A DNA stretch of 64,000 nucleotides from Agromyces sp. 3263 (lineage in GTDB: Bacteria > Actinomycetota > Actinomycetes > Actinomycetales > Microbacteriaceae). Both the position numbers and the translations under genes were made by a program. Location: positions 2,294,001 to 2,358,000 of the forward strand of contig NZ_JAVDUV010000001.1 in the NCBI RefSeq assembly GCF_031456545.1. Direction: 5' to 3'. Below, in pieces: positions 1 to 8,311 of the stretch. Positions within the stretch are counted from its first letter, which is position 1. Each line of letters opens with the position of its first letter. The notes under the pieces were generated by a model. It worked only from the letters and a program-made list of their open reading frames with translations. It made no database searches and was not told the origin of the DNA.

Positions 1-610
1 GGTCGAGACACTGCAGCGGGTGCGGTCTGATGTGCGTGAGAAGTCACTCAACTCGTTGCGGCAGCTGCTCGACGAGGTTGATGCGGGCCGGTTCCCTGGC
101 TTGTATCTCCTCATCACCGGCACGCCTGCCTTCTTCGATGGCCAGCAGGGAGTGCAGCGACTGGCTCCCCTCGCGCAACGCCTCGAGACTCGATTCGAGA
201 CGAACCCGCGCTTCGATAACCCGCGCGCCCCGCAGCTCCGGCTCACGGGGTTCACGTACGAGTCACTGCACGAGCTCGGCGGACGCATCCGCGATATCTA
301 CGCCGACGGTGCCGACAACGGATACCGAGTCGCCAGCGCCGTCGACGACAGGTTCATCGACTCCTACGCAGCCAAGATCGCCGGGCAGCTCGGTGGAAAG
401 GTCGGCATCGCCCCGCGAGTGTTCCTTCGCCAGCTCATCGACGTGATGGACAAGGTCGACCTCTACGTCGACTACGACCCGAGGCGTGAAGCGCTCGGCG
501 AGGCGGGTCCGCTCACGTCGCTCACTGAAGAGGAGCAGGCAGCCATCCGCCGCGGCGAGGTTCGTGTGCCGACTCCCGTAGGCGTCGACGATATCGACCT
601 CGGCATCTGA
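1..610 (+). CDS. brxD: BREX ATP-binding protein BrxD (DUF2791), C-terminal part only
   Basis: The gene enters from the left edge; the frame is open from base 2 and stops at TGA 608-610, so only about 202 C-terminal residues are visible. Diagnostic stretches are LYLLITGTPAFFDGQQGV, the strand and loop of a P-loop ATPase core, and KVGIAPRVFLRQLIDVMDKVD near the end, both typical of BrxD/DUF2791 proteins. BrxD is an accessory ATPase of BREX phage-defence systems, found next to the helicase BrxHI, as here. The stop shares one base with the ATG of the next gene, so the two are translationally coupled. The Walker A part lies outside the window. In actinobacteria this pair usually closes a type 2 (Pgl) BREX operon, but type 6 also carries it. 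The type is inference. Confidence 0.72.
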   Translation, partial: VETLQRVRSDVREKSLNSLRQLLDEVDAGRFPGLYLLITGTPAFFDGQQGVQRLAPLAQRLETRFETNPRFDNPRAPQLRLTGFTYESLHELGGRIRDIYADGADNGYRVASAVDDRFIDSYAAKIAGQLGGKVGIAPRVFLRQLIDVMDKVDLYVDYDPRREALGEAGPLTSLTEEEQAAIRRGEVRVPTPVGVDDIDLGI

Positions 611-2673
611 TGGGCGCGGCCGGCCTGCACTCGGCGATCGAATATCACGTCGTCAACTCACTCGGCTGGCCGTCGCTGCGACCGCTGCAGGAGGCATCGG
701 TCGCCCCGATTTGCAGCGGGGCCGACTGCCTGCTGGTTGCGCCCACCGCTGGAGGCAAGACGGAAGCGGCGGTCTTCCCGCTGCTCTCGAGCATGATGGA
801 TGACTCGTGGCACGGCTTCACCGTCATATACGTGACCCCGCTCAAGGCGCTGCTCAACAACCTGCTGCCGCGCTTGGAGAAGTACACCGAGTGGGTCGGC
901 CGCAGGGTGGCGCTTTGGCACGGCGATGTCGGCGATGGCGATCGCCGACGCATCCTCGCTGACCCGCCAGACATCCTGCTCACCACGCCGGAATCGCTCG
1001 AGGCGATGCTCGTCTCGCGGCGAGTCTTGCATCATCAGTTCTTCCGGAGCATCCGCGCGATCGTCGTCGACGAGGTGCATTCGTTCGCGGCATCCGATCG
1101 TGGCTGGCACCTGCTCGCGGTACTCGAGCGGCTGCAGCGCATCGCCGACCGGCCGATCCAGCGAATCGGGCTGTCGGCGACGCTCGGCAACCCGGAGGAC
1201 GTGCTGCACTGGCTGCAGGGCTCGAACCGGGCTCGCGGTGTGTTCGCAAAGGTCGTGCGCGACTCGAGCACGATTGCTGAGCCCGAGATCACGCTCGACT
1301 ACGTTGGCTCGCTCGAGAACGCCGCTGAGATCCTGTCGCGGCTGTTCGTGGGGGAGAAGCGGCTCGTCTTCTGCCAATCGCGGGCTCAGGCCGAGGAACT
1401 CGCGTTCGAACTGCGACAGCGGGGCGTGACCACGTATGTTTCCCACTCCTCGCTGTCGGTCGATGAGCGGCGCATCAGCGAGCGGGCGTTCGCAGAAGCG
1501 CGCGACTGCGTGATCGTCGCCACATCGACGCTCGAACTCGGCATAGACATCGGCGACCTCGACCGGATGATCCAGATCGATGCGCCGTTCTCGGTGTCGG
1601 CGTTTCTGCAGCGACTCGGTCGCACCGGGCGGCGGCCAGGGACATCGCGGAACGCGTTGTTCCTCGCGACCGAGCTCGATGCGTTCGCTCGAGCGGCGGG
1701 CCTCCTGTTGCTGTGGTCACGTGGCTTCGTCGAGCCGATCGTCGCCCCGCCGCATCCGCGACACATCGCTGCGCAGCAGCTGCTCGCGCTCGCGCTGCAG
1801 GAAGGTCGCATCCCGATCGCAGGCTGGGAAGACTGGTGGGCGGGTTCCGCGGTCATGGATGGCGCGACCGAGGTGCTTGACTACCTCGTGGGATCCGACT
1901 TTCTCGTCGCCGATGGCGACCTGCTGGTCATCGGACCTACGGCCGAGCGTGCATTCGGTCGTCGCAACTTCATGGACCTCCTGTCCTCGTTCATCGCAGA
2001 CCTCGAGATCCGTGTGCTCCAAGGCACCAAGGAGATCGGGTCCGTTGCACCGATCTCGTTGCCGAAGGATGTCGCGGATGGGCTTCGGCCACTCCTACTC
2101 AACGGTCGCGCGTGGAGGATCACCGACGTCGACTGGGAGAAGCGGGTGACATATGTCACGCCGGACGCAGAAAAGGGCAAGGTGCGCTGGTCGAGCGGCT
2201 CGGTCGCCGAGCCGTTCGAGCTTCTGCGCGCTCGGCGTGACGTGTTGCTGGGGGAGGACCCGCCGGTGACCCTCTCGGCTCGGGCTGTGCGGCGGCTCGC
2301 GTACGTTCGTGAACTGCGTGCGGCTGACGTCGACGCCGAGGGGACCGTCTTGAGCAAGGGCGCGAAAGGGGCCACCCTTTGGGGTTTCGCCGGTCTTCGC
2401 GCGCATCAGACTCTGATCGCAGCACTCGGCGAGGTCGCTGCGGAAGCAGTCGCCGACAACGAGATGATCCGGTTCCCGGATGGAGTCTCGGTCGCCGACC
2501 TGAGGTCGGCGGATGTCTCGGGCGCGCTGCCTGCGGTGCCACCCGAGGCAGTTGCGGGGCTCAAGTTCTCGGCCGCGCTGCCCGTCGAGATGGCGACGGC
2601 GACTCTCTCGGAGCGGTTCGTGGATCGGAGCGGTGCTGAACGCGTTGTGGCGTCTCCGCTCGCAGTGCACTGA
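610..2673 (+). CDS. brxHI: Lhr-like DEAD/DEAH-box helicase, BrxHI-like
   Basis: This is a 687-residue superfamily 2 helicase. Walker A is VAPTAGGKTEAAV near residue 45, the DEVH box (VVDEVHSF) lies near 152, motif III is LSATLG near 193, and motif VI is QRLGRTGRR near 337. The Lhr-like C-terminal half has no recognised nuclease. Length and order after BrxD match BrxHI, the helicase of type 2/6 BREX modules. Its role is presumably DNA translocation or unwinding during discrimination of unmodified phage DNA. The start ATG overlaps the brxD stop by one base, and no other start is needed. The gene is followed by about 150 bp without a gene, so the BREX operon probably ends here. The sequence supports a functional helicase with all motifs present; the BREX assignment rests on context. 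Confidence 0.75.
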   Translation: MGAAGLHSAIEYHVVNSLGWPSLRPLQEASVAPICSGADCLLVAPTAGGKTEAAVFPLLSSMMDDSWHGFTVIYVTPLKALLNNLLPRLEKYTEWVGRRVALWHGDVGDGDRRRILADPPDILLTTPESLEAMLVSRRVLHHQFFRSIRAIVVDEVHSFAASDRGWHLLAVLERLQRIADRPIQRIGLSATLGNPEDVLHWLQGSNRARGVFAKVVRDSSTIAEPEITLDYVGSLENAAEILSRLFVGEKRLVFCQSRAQAEELAFELRQRGVTTYVSHSSLSVDERRISERAFAEARDCVIVATSTLELGIDIGDLDRMIQIDAPFSVSAFLQRLGRTGRRPGTSRNALFLATELDAFARAAGLLLLWSRGFVEPIVAPPHPRHIAAQQLLALALQEGRIPIAGWEDWWAGSAVMDGATEVLDYLVGSDFLVADGDLLVIGPTAERAFGRRNFMDLLSSFIADLEIRVLQGTKEIGSVAPISLPKDVADGLRPLLLNGRAWRITDVDWEKRVTYVTPDAEKGKVRWSSGSVAEPFELLRARRDVLLGEDPPVTLSARAVRRLAYVRELRAADVDAEGTVLSKGAKGATLWGFAGLRAHQTLIAALGEVAAEAVADNEMIRFPDGVSVADLRSADVSGALPAVPPEAVAGLKFSAALPVEMATATLSERFVDRSGAERVVASPLAVH

Positions 2674-2812
2674 GGACGGTGCGCGCACCTCCACACCCGA
2701 TCGCCGCTTTCCGCCCTGCCAGGAGGGGGCGCCATAGCCTGAGATCACCATGATCGAGCCCTTGAAGGAAAGCGGGCCGCCGACGTCCACCGCCTGAGCT
2801 GCTTGCGCGGAA

Positions 2813-2824
2813 TAGGGTGGGCGC
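2813..2824 (+). promoter_or_regulatory. -10-like hexamer directly before the first DUF262 gene (leaderless start)
   Basis: TAGGGT at 2813-2818 is followed by six bases (GGGCGC) and then the GTG start at 2825, with no Shine-Dalgarno sequence. A transcript starting 6-7 nt after the hexamer would begin at the start codon, so the DUF262 pair probably has its own promoter and a leaderless mRNA, independent of the BREX genes upstream. Confidence 0.5.
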
Positions 2825-4570
2825 GTGGATGCCATTCTCGAGCGACGAGCCGTCGGAGACATCACCGGGTCTTTGTTCGTCCCCGCATACCAGCGCGGCT
2901 ATCGGTGGGGGAATGAGGAAGTCGGGCGGCTGCTCGACGACGTCTGGGCAAGTGGGGGTGATCCCTACTACCTGCAGCCTGTCGTCGTGAAGTCGCTGCC
3001 AGATGGAAGGTGGGAGCTGATCGACGGACAGCAACGGCTGACGACGCTGTTCCTGATCTTCCAATACATGATGACTGAGGGCCTGCAGAACGCCGGTGCG
3101 GGATTCACGCTCGAGTATGAAACGCGAGGCGGAAGCTCGGACTTTCTGAGTAATCCGTCGGAGGACCGCCGGCGGGAGAACATCGACTTCCATCACATCT
3201 TTGCCGCTTACGCGTACATCGATCGATGGTTCGATCAGTTTGACCATCGGAAACAATGGGCGGCGAATCGCTTCTACGACTACCTCTTCGAGTCGGTGCG
3301 CGTGATCTGGTACGAGGCACCCAAGGAGCTCGACTCGATCGAGCTCTTCACTCGGCTCAACGTCGGACGGATCCCTTTGTCGGATGCCGAGCTGGTAAAG
3401 GCACAACTGCTCGCGAAACTCCACCATCGCGCGGGATTCTCCGATCGCAGCGAGCAGACGGCGGCGCAATGGGATCAGTTCGAACGTGAACTCCGGGTAC
3501 CCGAAGTCTGGTCGTTCGTAACCACCCGCGATGAGGATGACCCGACGCGAATCAGCTTGATCCTTGACACGCTCGCGGATCGTCTCGGCGGCCCACCACC
3601 AGGCGAGCATCGGCCGCGGTACTACACTTTCGAGACGCTTCGACCGGCGATCGATGCTGACCCTCAGTCGTTCTGGGACGACGTCGTAGCCCTGCACTCC
3701 CTCATCGTCGGCTGGTACGAGGATCGTGACATCTTCCACAAGGTCGGCTACCTCATCGCGACGCGCAAGCACACGTTCGCGAGTCTTCTGTCAGCCGTCG
3801 CCGGTTTGACGCGGCCCGCGCTTCAGGCGAAGCTCGATGGCTTCATTGCCGTGCACCTGAATCTGACTGCCGGCCAGGTCGCCGATCTCGATTACCAGAA
3901 GTCGAGTTCCAAGTGCTCGGACGTCCTTCTCCTCATGAACGTGGAGACCGTCCGGCTTCGCGCAGACTCGACCGAGCGTTATTCGTTCCATGCCCACTCG
4001 CGAGGAGTTTGGTCGCTCGAGCACATTCATGCGCAGAACGCGCTCGATATCAAGCGCGACGAGAAGGTGTGGGCCGAGTGGCTCCGACTCCACCGCAACG
4101 CCGTCGCTGACGTCCCGAGCCTCGATGAGGCCCTCCGCTCAGATCTCCTTGCCGAGATCGACGGCGTCCTTGAGGCGATCGCCGACCCGCGGGTCGTCGC
4201 GATAGGCACTCAGTTCGACCAGGTCAAGGCTCGCGTCGAGCAAGCGCTCACCGCGAGGGAAGACGATAGCGAGGACGGCGTGCACACGATCTCGAACCTT
4301 GCCCTACTGGCGAGCGGCGACAACAGCGCTCTGTCGAACTCGACGTTCGAAGTCAAGCGACGGGAGATCATCGGCCGCGACAAGAACGGCTCATACATCC
4401 CCGCGTGCACCCGGAACGTCTTCTTGAAGTACTACACCGAGGCCGACGACCAACAGATCCACTTCTGGGGCGTGCAGGACCGTGAGGCGTACCTTCGAGC
4501 GATCCTCGCGGCGGTTGCGCCCTACTTGAGACCCGACCCCGAGGTAGACAGTCAGGAGCTCGCTACATGA
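2825..4570 (+). CDS. DUF262/DUF1524 GmrSD-type protein
   Basis: The product has 581 residues. The N-terminal DUF262 domain (about 5-230) has the signature VPAYQRGYRW and IDGQQRLTTLFLI near residue 65, the ParB/DndB-like nucleotide-binding fold seen in GmrS and BrxU. The C-terminal half carries LEHIHAQN near 399-405, which looks like the DUF1524 His-Asn nuclease motif of GmrD, plus a conserved NVFLKYYTEADDQ-type tail. GmrSD enzymes are modification-dependent (type IV) restriction nucleases. This gene therefore could cut modified phage DNA and complement the neighbouring BREX. Start GTG 2825 follows a leaderless promoter. The stop overlaps the next ATG by 4 nt (ATGA), so the two DUF262 proteins probably act together. 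Confidence 0.75.
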   Translation: MDAILERRAVGDITGSLFVPAYQRGYRWGNEEVGRLLDDVWASGGDPYYLQPVVVKSLPDGRWELIDGQQRLTTLFLIFQYMMTEGLQNAGAGFTLEYETRGGSSDFLSNPSEDRRRENIDFHHIFAAYAYIDRWFDQFDHRKQWAANRFYDYLFESVRVIWYEAPKELDSIELFTRLNVGRIPLSDAELVKAQLLAKLHHRAGFSDRSEQTAAQWDQFERELRVPEVWSFVTTRDEDDPTRISLILDTLADRLGGPPPGEHRPRYYTFETLRPAIDADPQSFWDDVVALHSLIVGWYEDRDIFHKVGYLIATRKHTFASLLSAVAGLTRPALQAKLDGFIAVHLNLTAGQVADLDYQKSSSKCSDVLLLMNVETVRLRADSTERYSFHAHSRGVWSLEHIHAQNALDIKRDEKVWAEWLRLHRNAVADVPSLDEALRSDLLAEIDGVLEAIADPRVVAIGTQFDQVKARVEQALTAREDDSEDGVHTISNLALLASGDNSALSNSTFEVKRREIIGRDKNGSYIPACTRNVFLKYYTEADDQQIHFWGVQDREAYLRAILAAVAPYLRPDPEVDSQELAT

Positions 4571-6867
4571 AGGGGCTCAGGACATCGTTCGTCGGAATGT
4601 TCGCAGCCGCCGAGGGAGGAATGCCTCAAGTCGCGCGTGTAGAGATCCCGCTTATCCAGCGGGACTACGCACAGGGCCGGAGAGGCCCGCTCGTCGAAGC
4701 CATTAGGCATGACTTCCTCGGAGCGCTCATCGCAGCGATAGCAGGCAGCGACCCTCTGGATCTCGATTTCGTCTACGGGGAGATCGAGGGCTCCACGCTC
4801 AAGCCTCTGGACGGGCAACAGCGACTCACAACCCTCTTCCTGCTGCACTGGTACATCGCGGCGCGTACTGGCCGATTGGGCGAGGCGGCTGGACTTCTCA
4901 AGCTCACGTACGCTACTCGTCCCACGGCCGAGCTCTTCTGTCGGCAGCTTGTGAACCCGAAGCATCCCCTCACGGACGAATTCACCACGCCTTCAAAATG
5001 GATTACCAACCAGGCCTGGTACTTGTACGCGTGGAGGCACGACCCGACCGTTCAGGCGATGCTGGTGATGCTGGACGCTATTCACGATCGACTCGGACAC
5101 GAGCATGTAGATCTCAGCGCCGCATGGGCGCGGCTCACCGACACGGAGTCGCCGGCGATATCGTTCTACTTCCTCCCCATCGACGACATGCCCTCTGGGG
5201 ACGAGCTGTACATCAAGATGAATTCGCGCGGTAAGCCCCTGACTGACTTCGAGAACTTCAAGGCTCGATTCGAGAAGTTGCTGGATGACACTACCGATAG
5301 CAGCAGGTTTGACCGCATCACCCACAAGATCGACGGCGTGTGGACCGATGTCCTCTGGCAATTCGACGGCGGCGACGACGTCATCGACGACGAGTTTCTG
5401 AGGTACTTCGAGTTCGTGGTCGAGGTCTGCGAATGGCGGGACGGCGACCCGATGCAGGCTGCGACCCTTCTCGAGCGCGCGGAGCGAGCCTTTGGGTCAA
5501 CCAATCCCAGGCGCGAGACGCACCTGGACTTCCTGGAGCATGCATTCGACACATGGGTGGGCGTTGACGACGTCGATGCGGCTTTCGCAGACGTGTTCAC
5601 CGACGCGGATGGCGCAGCGATCGCCGCAGAGCAGAAGAAGATTCCGCTCTTCGACGCGACGAACATCAATCTGTTCGCATCGTGCTTGCGCACCTACGGG
5701 ATCAAGCGTGGTCGGGGGCGCCAGTTCTCCTTGGCAGAAACGCTCTTCCTGCTCGCAGTCATTGTCCATCGTCAGCACCAGACACCGGACTTCGCCCGCC
5801 GCGTTCGAGTCTTGCGAAACCTCATCGATCTGGCCGATGACGAGGTCCGCGAAGCTCGCATGACCGACCTTGTTCCCGGTGTGGACCTGTTGATCACGAA
5901 TGGGTCGCTCGACGAACTCCGCGGCTTCAATCCCGATCGCATCCGAGACGAGCAGACGAAGCGATCATTCACCGGCAGCGATCTCGAGCCGGTGATTCAT
6001 CGTCTTGAAGACCATCCACTTCTCCGTGGCCGAATCTTCGCGTTCGATCTGGAGCCATCAACGCTTCCGTCGCGAGCGGTTGCTTTCGGCCGCGTGGCCG
6101 AGCCGCATGCGTGGGGGCGCCTCGCCGCTGCTCTGCTTGCGAAGGGCGATTATGGCTTTGATCTCGGTAGTGGCCGCGTCAGGCAATTCGGAACGGGAGC
6201 TCCGAACCAAGCGTCTCGATGGCGCGAAGTGCTCTCGCACACTGGGCGAGGACGAAACGGTGCGCTACGCACGGCCCTCGGAGCACTGCTCGACGAGGTC
6301 GCAGCATCGAGCGATCCCGCCGTGGAGAGCCTAGAGCGCATATCCTCTGAGTTTCTCGCCGCCCGACGCGCAACTGGCCGGCTCGACTGGCGGTATTACA
6401 TGGTTGCCTACCCGGCAATGCGTGAGGGAACAACGGGAATCTACTATGGCGAACATCGATCTACCCGCGACGTCTGGGGCTACTCCATGTGCATGCTGAG
6501 GACGGCGTCCCTCACGGGCAGCGCATACTATCGAGACCCATACTTGCTCGCGATCTATCGCATCAGCGCCGTAGAGGACCGGCTCAACGACCCCTGGTTC
6601 CGCGGGTATGAAACAACACCGAGGTGGCTCCGGCTCTCAAGGAGTGGCATCGGAATCAGATGTGTGGAGGAGGGCTTCGAGCTTGCAGCACCACAGGATT
6701 TCGACGCCGCGAACCGATTCAATGCCGTCTGCGAGGCACGTGGTGTGACGGACTCGGGGTTTCTGCCGGTTCGCCAGGTAGAGGTCGACGGTGAGCTGAT
6801 TGACACGGAAGACCGCGTCCTGAAGGGCGCGGCTCTCGTCCGGGCGCTCGTCGAGGTGGGCCTTTAG
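4567..6867 (+). CDS. Second DUF262 protein, partner of the preceding gene
   Basis: The product has 766 residues. Its DUF262 signature is split around residues 28-90: IPLIQRDYAQGR, then FVYGEIEG and PLDGQQRLTTLFLLHWYI near residue 81. DELYIKMNSRGKPLTDFENFK near 215-235 is also typical of long DUF262 proteins. I see no clear DUF1524 HNH motif; the C-terminal 250 residues (WRYYMVAYP, GIYYGEHRSTRDVWGYS) form an unassigned domain. Two adjacent DUF262 genes of unequal length, the first with a nuclease motif and the second without, suggest a sensor/effector pair. The 4-nt overlap with the first gene indicates coupled translation. Its stop overlaps by 4 nt the stop of the convergent PP2C gene. Biochemical function is unknown. 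Confidence 0.75.
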   Translation: MKGLRTSFVGMFAAAEGGMPQVARVEIPLIQRDYAQGRRGPLVEAIRHDFLGALIAAIAGSDPLDLDFVYGEIEGSTLKPLDGQQRLTTLFLLHWYIAARTGRLGEAAGLLKLTYATRPTAELFCRQLVNPKHPLTDEFTTPSKWITNQAWYLYAWRHDPTVQAMLVMLDAIHDRLGHEHVDLSAAWARLTDTESPAISFYFLPIDDMPSGDELYIKMNSRGKPLTDFENFKARFEKLLDDTTDSSRFDRITHKIDGVWTDVLWQFDGGDDVIDDEFLRYFEFVVEVCEWRDGDPMQAATLLERAERAFGSTNPRRETHLDFLEHAFDTWVGVDDVDAAFADVFTDADGAAIAAEQKKIPLFDATNINLFASCLRTYGIKRGRGRQFSLAETLFLLAVIVHRQHQTPDFARRVRVLRNLIDLADDEVREARMTDLVPGVDLLITNGSLDELRGFNPDRIRDEQTKRSFTGSDLEPVIHRLEDHPLLRGRIFAFDLEPSTLPSRAVAFGRVAEPHAWGRLAAALLAKGDYGFDLGSGRVRQFGTGAPNQASRWREVLSHTGRGRNGALRTALGALLDEVAASSDPAVESLERISSEFLAARRATGRLDWRYYMVAYPAMREGTTGIYYGEHRSTRDVWGYSMCMLRTASLTGSAYYRDPYLLAIYRISAVEDRLNDPWFRGYETTPRWLRLSRSGIGIRCVEEGFELAAPQDFDAANRFNAVCEARGVTDSGFLPVRQVEVDGELIDTEDRVLKGAALVRALVEVGL

Positions 6868-7607
6868 CGGCCGAAGATACCGATTGAGCAGTCGTCGTTG
6901 GTCGCATTCCGGATGGTGCTATCCACGAGCCGCCGCAGCCGCTTCCTGTACTCGGAGTTCTTGCTCTGCTGACCGGGTGCCGTGCCGACGGCGGCGATGA
7001 GTTTGGAGCATGCGCCCGCCAGCTCGCCAGTGCGCGGGTCGTACAGGCTGTCTCCCGTGCCATCACTCATGAGGATGAATCCGCTGACTCCGTCGAGGGA
7101 TCCGCGGAAGAGTCGCAATGACTCGAGTGCACGCGCCGAAGTGACGAACGTTGTTTGGTTCGCAAACTCGGCGTTGTCCGGACCCGAGATGACCTTCAAG
7201 TCGCCGTGCTTCAGATACCCGACGACCCCGTCTCCGACATGCGCGCCGAGGAACCTGTTGCCGAATACGGCTACACAAAGGAATGTCGAGGCGAGATCAT
7301 CGGGTGATGCATGGTGCCTTTCCGCGGCGGCTGCCACCTTGGCTACAAGTCGACCGAGGAGATCCACTTTCACCTGGACGCCGTCGTTGGATTCAGCGTA
7401 ATCGGCGAACTGTTCTACGAGTACGGCACACCCTTCATCAACGACCGCCTGGGCGCCGAACTCCGAGTGGGACGCTGAGCCCGCCCCGTCGGCCAGGCAA
7501 AGGACTTGGACGCCCCCGCGAGACAGGTACTTCGTCCGGTCTTGGACCGGCGTGCCGTCGCGCAGGTGGCTACGCCCCCTCGCCTGGTAGTGGAACTCTT
7601 TGAACAC
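6864..7607 (-). CDS. PP2C-family Ser/Thr phosphatase of the kinase/VWA/phosphatase operon
   Basis: The product has 247 residues. PP2C metal motifs are visible: VQDR near 22-25, CLADGAGSASHSEFGAQ near 37-53 (metal-binding Asp40), AHVGDGVVGYL in the middle and LMSDGTGDSLYD near 180. Length fits the compact PP2C_2 type that accompanies TerY-like VWA proteins. The start is a GTG placed immediately after the TAG stop of the VWA gene, so expression depends on the operon. Predicted role is removal of phosphate from targets of the neighbouring kinase, resetting the switch. It lies last of four genes on the minus strand. The stop overlaps the convergent DUF262 stop by 4 nt. Family assignment is secure; substrate is inferred. 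Confidence 0.8.
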   Translation of the reverse strand: MFKEFHYQARGRSHLRDGTPVQDRTKYLSRGGVQVLCLADGAGSASHSEFGAQAVVDEGCAVLVEQFADYAESNDGVQVKVDLLGRLVAKVAAAAERHHASPDDLASTFLCVAVFGNRFLGAHVGDGVVGYLKHGDLKVISGPDNAEFANQTTFVTSARALESLRLFRGSLDGVSGFILMSDGTGDSLYDPRTGELAGACSKLIAAVGTAPGQQSKNSEYRKRLRRLVDSTIRNATNDDCSIGIFGR

Positions 7608-8282
7608 CTACAGCTCCGCCCAGCCAGCGAGCCCTTCGAGATCGAGCTTGACAGCGTCACCGGGCGTCGACCGCGACACTCGCGCTACTGACCGAGAGAG
7701 CCATTCGAAGAACTCTTTGAACTTCAGCCCGTCGAGGCGCAGCGGAGGACGGTTTGGGCTGAAACGGGCGAGCGTCCTCATGTCGGCGCCGCCCCCGATG
7801 CCGATCGGAAACACAGTGAGCTTCTTGGCCTCGACCAGGTCGATGACGCGCCCGACGGCGATGTCGATGTCGTCGGTGGGCGCGCCGTCCGTCATGAGCA
7901 CCAGCCACGGCTGGTAATAGAGGACGCCACTCCCGGAGTAAGTCGCTTTTCTCTTCTCGAGCGTGTCCAGAGCGAGGTTGACACCGGCGCCCATTGCGGT
8001 GGTGCCGCTCGCCCTCAAGGCCGAGATCCGCTGCAGTCGCTCGATGCTTGCGAAGTCATGGACGAGGCCCGCAGACGAATTGAACTCGACAATGTTGATC
8101 TCGGCGGAGTCGTGAGCGTCGTCATCTTCGTCGATCGCGTCGTAGAAGAGGTTGACGCCGCGGATGAGTTCCTCAATCGGCGAACCGTTCATCGAGCTGC
8201 TGGTATCGAGGCAGAGTGAGACGGGTACGCGCGGGGTGGGGTTGTCGACGAGGTCGTCGGCTCCGATGTTAAGACGTGCCAT
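7608..8282 (-). CDS. TerY-like von Willebrand factor A domain protein
   Basis: The product has 224 residues and is almost entirely one VWA domain. The MIDAS metal site is complete: DTSSS (Asp26, Ser28, Ser30), SGTTAMGAG (Thr95) and LMTDGAPTD (Asp132). The opening PRVPVSLCLDTSSSM is characteristic of TerY-type proteins. I chose ATG 8282, where homology begins; an in-frame extension to 8669 runs antisense-like through the kinase gene and has no conserved features. The gene starts 29 bp after the kinase stop and ends directly before the phosphatase start. TerY proteins occur with a kinase and a PP2C phosphatase as a phosphorylation-controlled module in stress and phage-related contexts. Here it probably acts as scaffold or metal-dependent adaptor; that role is inferred. 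Confidence 0.82.
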   Translation of the reverse strand: MARLNIGADDLVDNPTPRVPVSLCLDTSSSMNGSPIEELIRGVNLFYDAIDEDDDAHDSAEINIVEFNSSAGLVHDFASIERLQRISALRASGTTAMGAGVNLALDTLEKRKATYSGSGVLYYQPWLVLMTDGAPTDDIDIAVGRVIDLVEAKKLTVFPIGIGGGADMRTLARFSPNRPPLRLDGLKFKEFFEWLSRSVARVSRSTPGDAVKLDLEGLAGWAEL

Positions 8283-8311
8283 GGTGCATCCTTTCGTTGA
8301 AGCTGTTGCTG

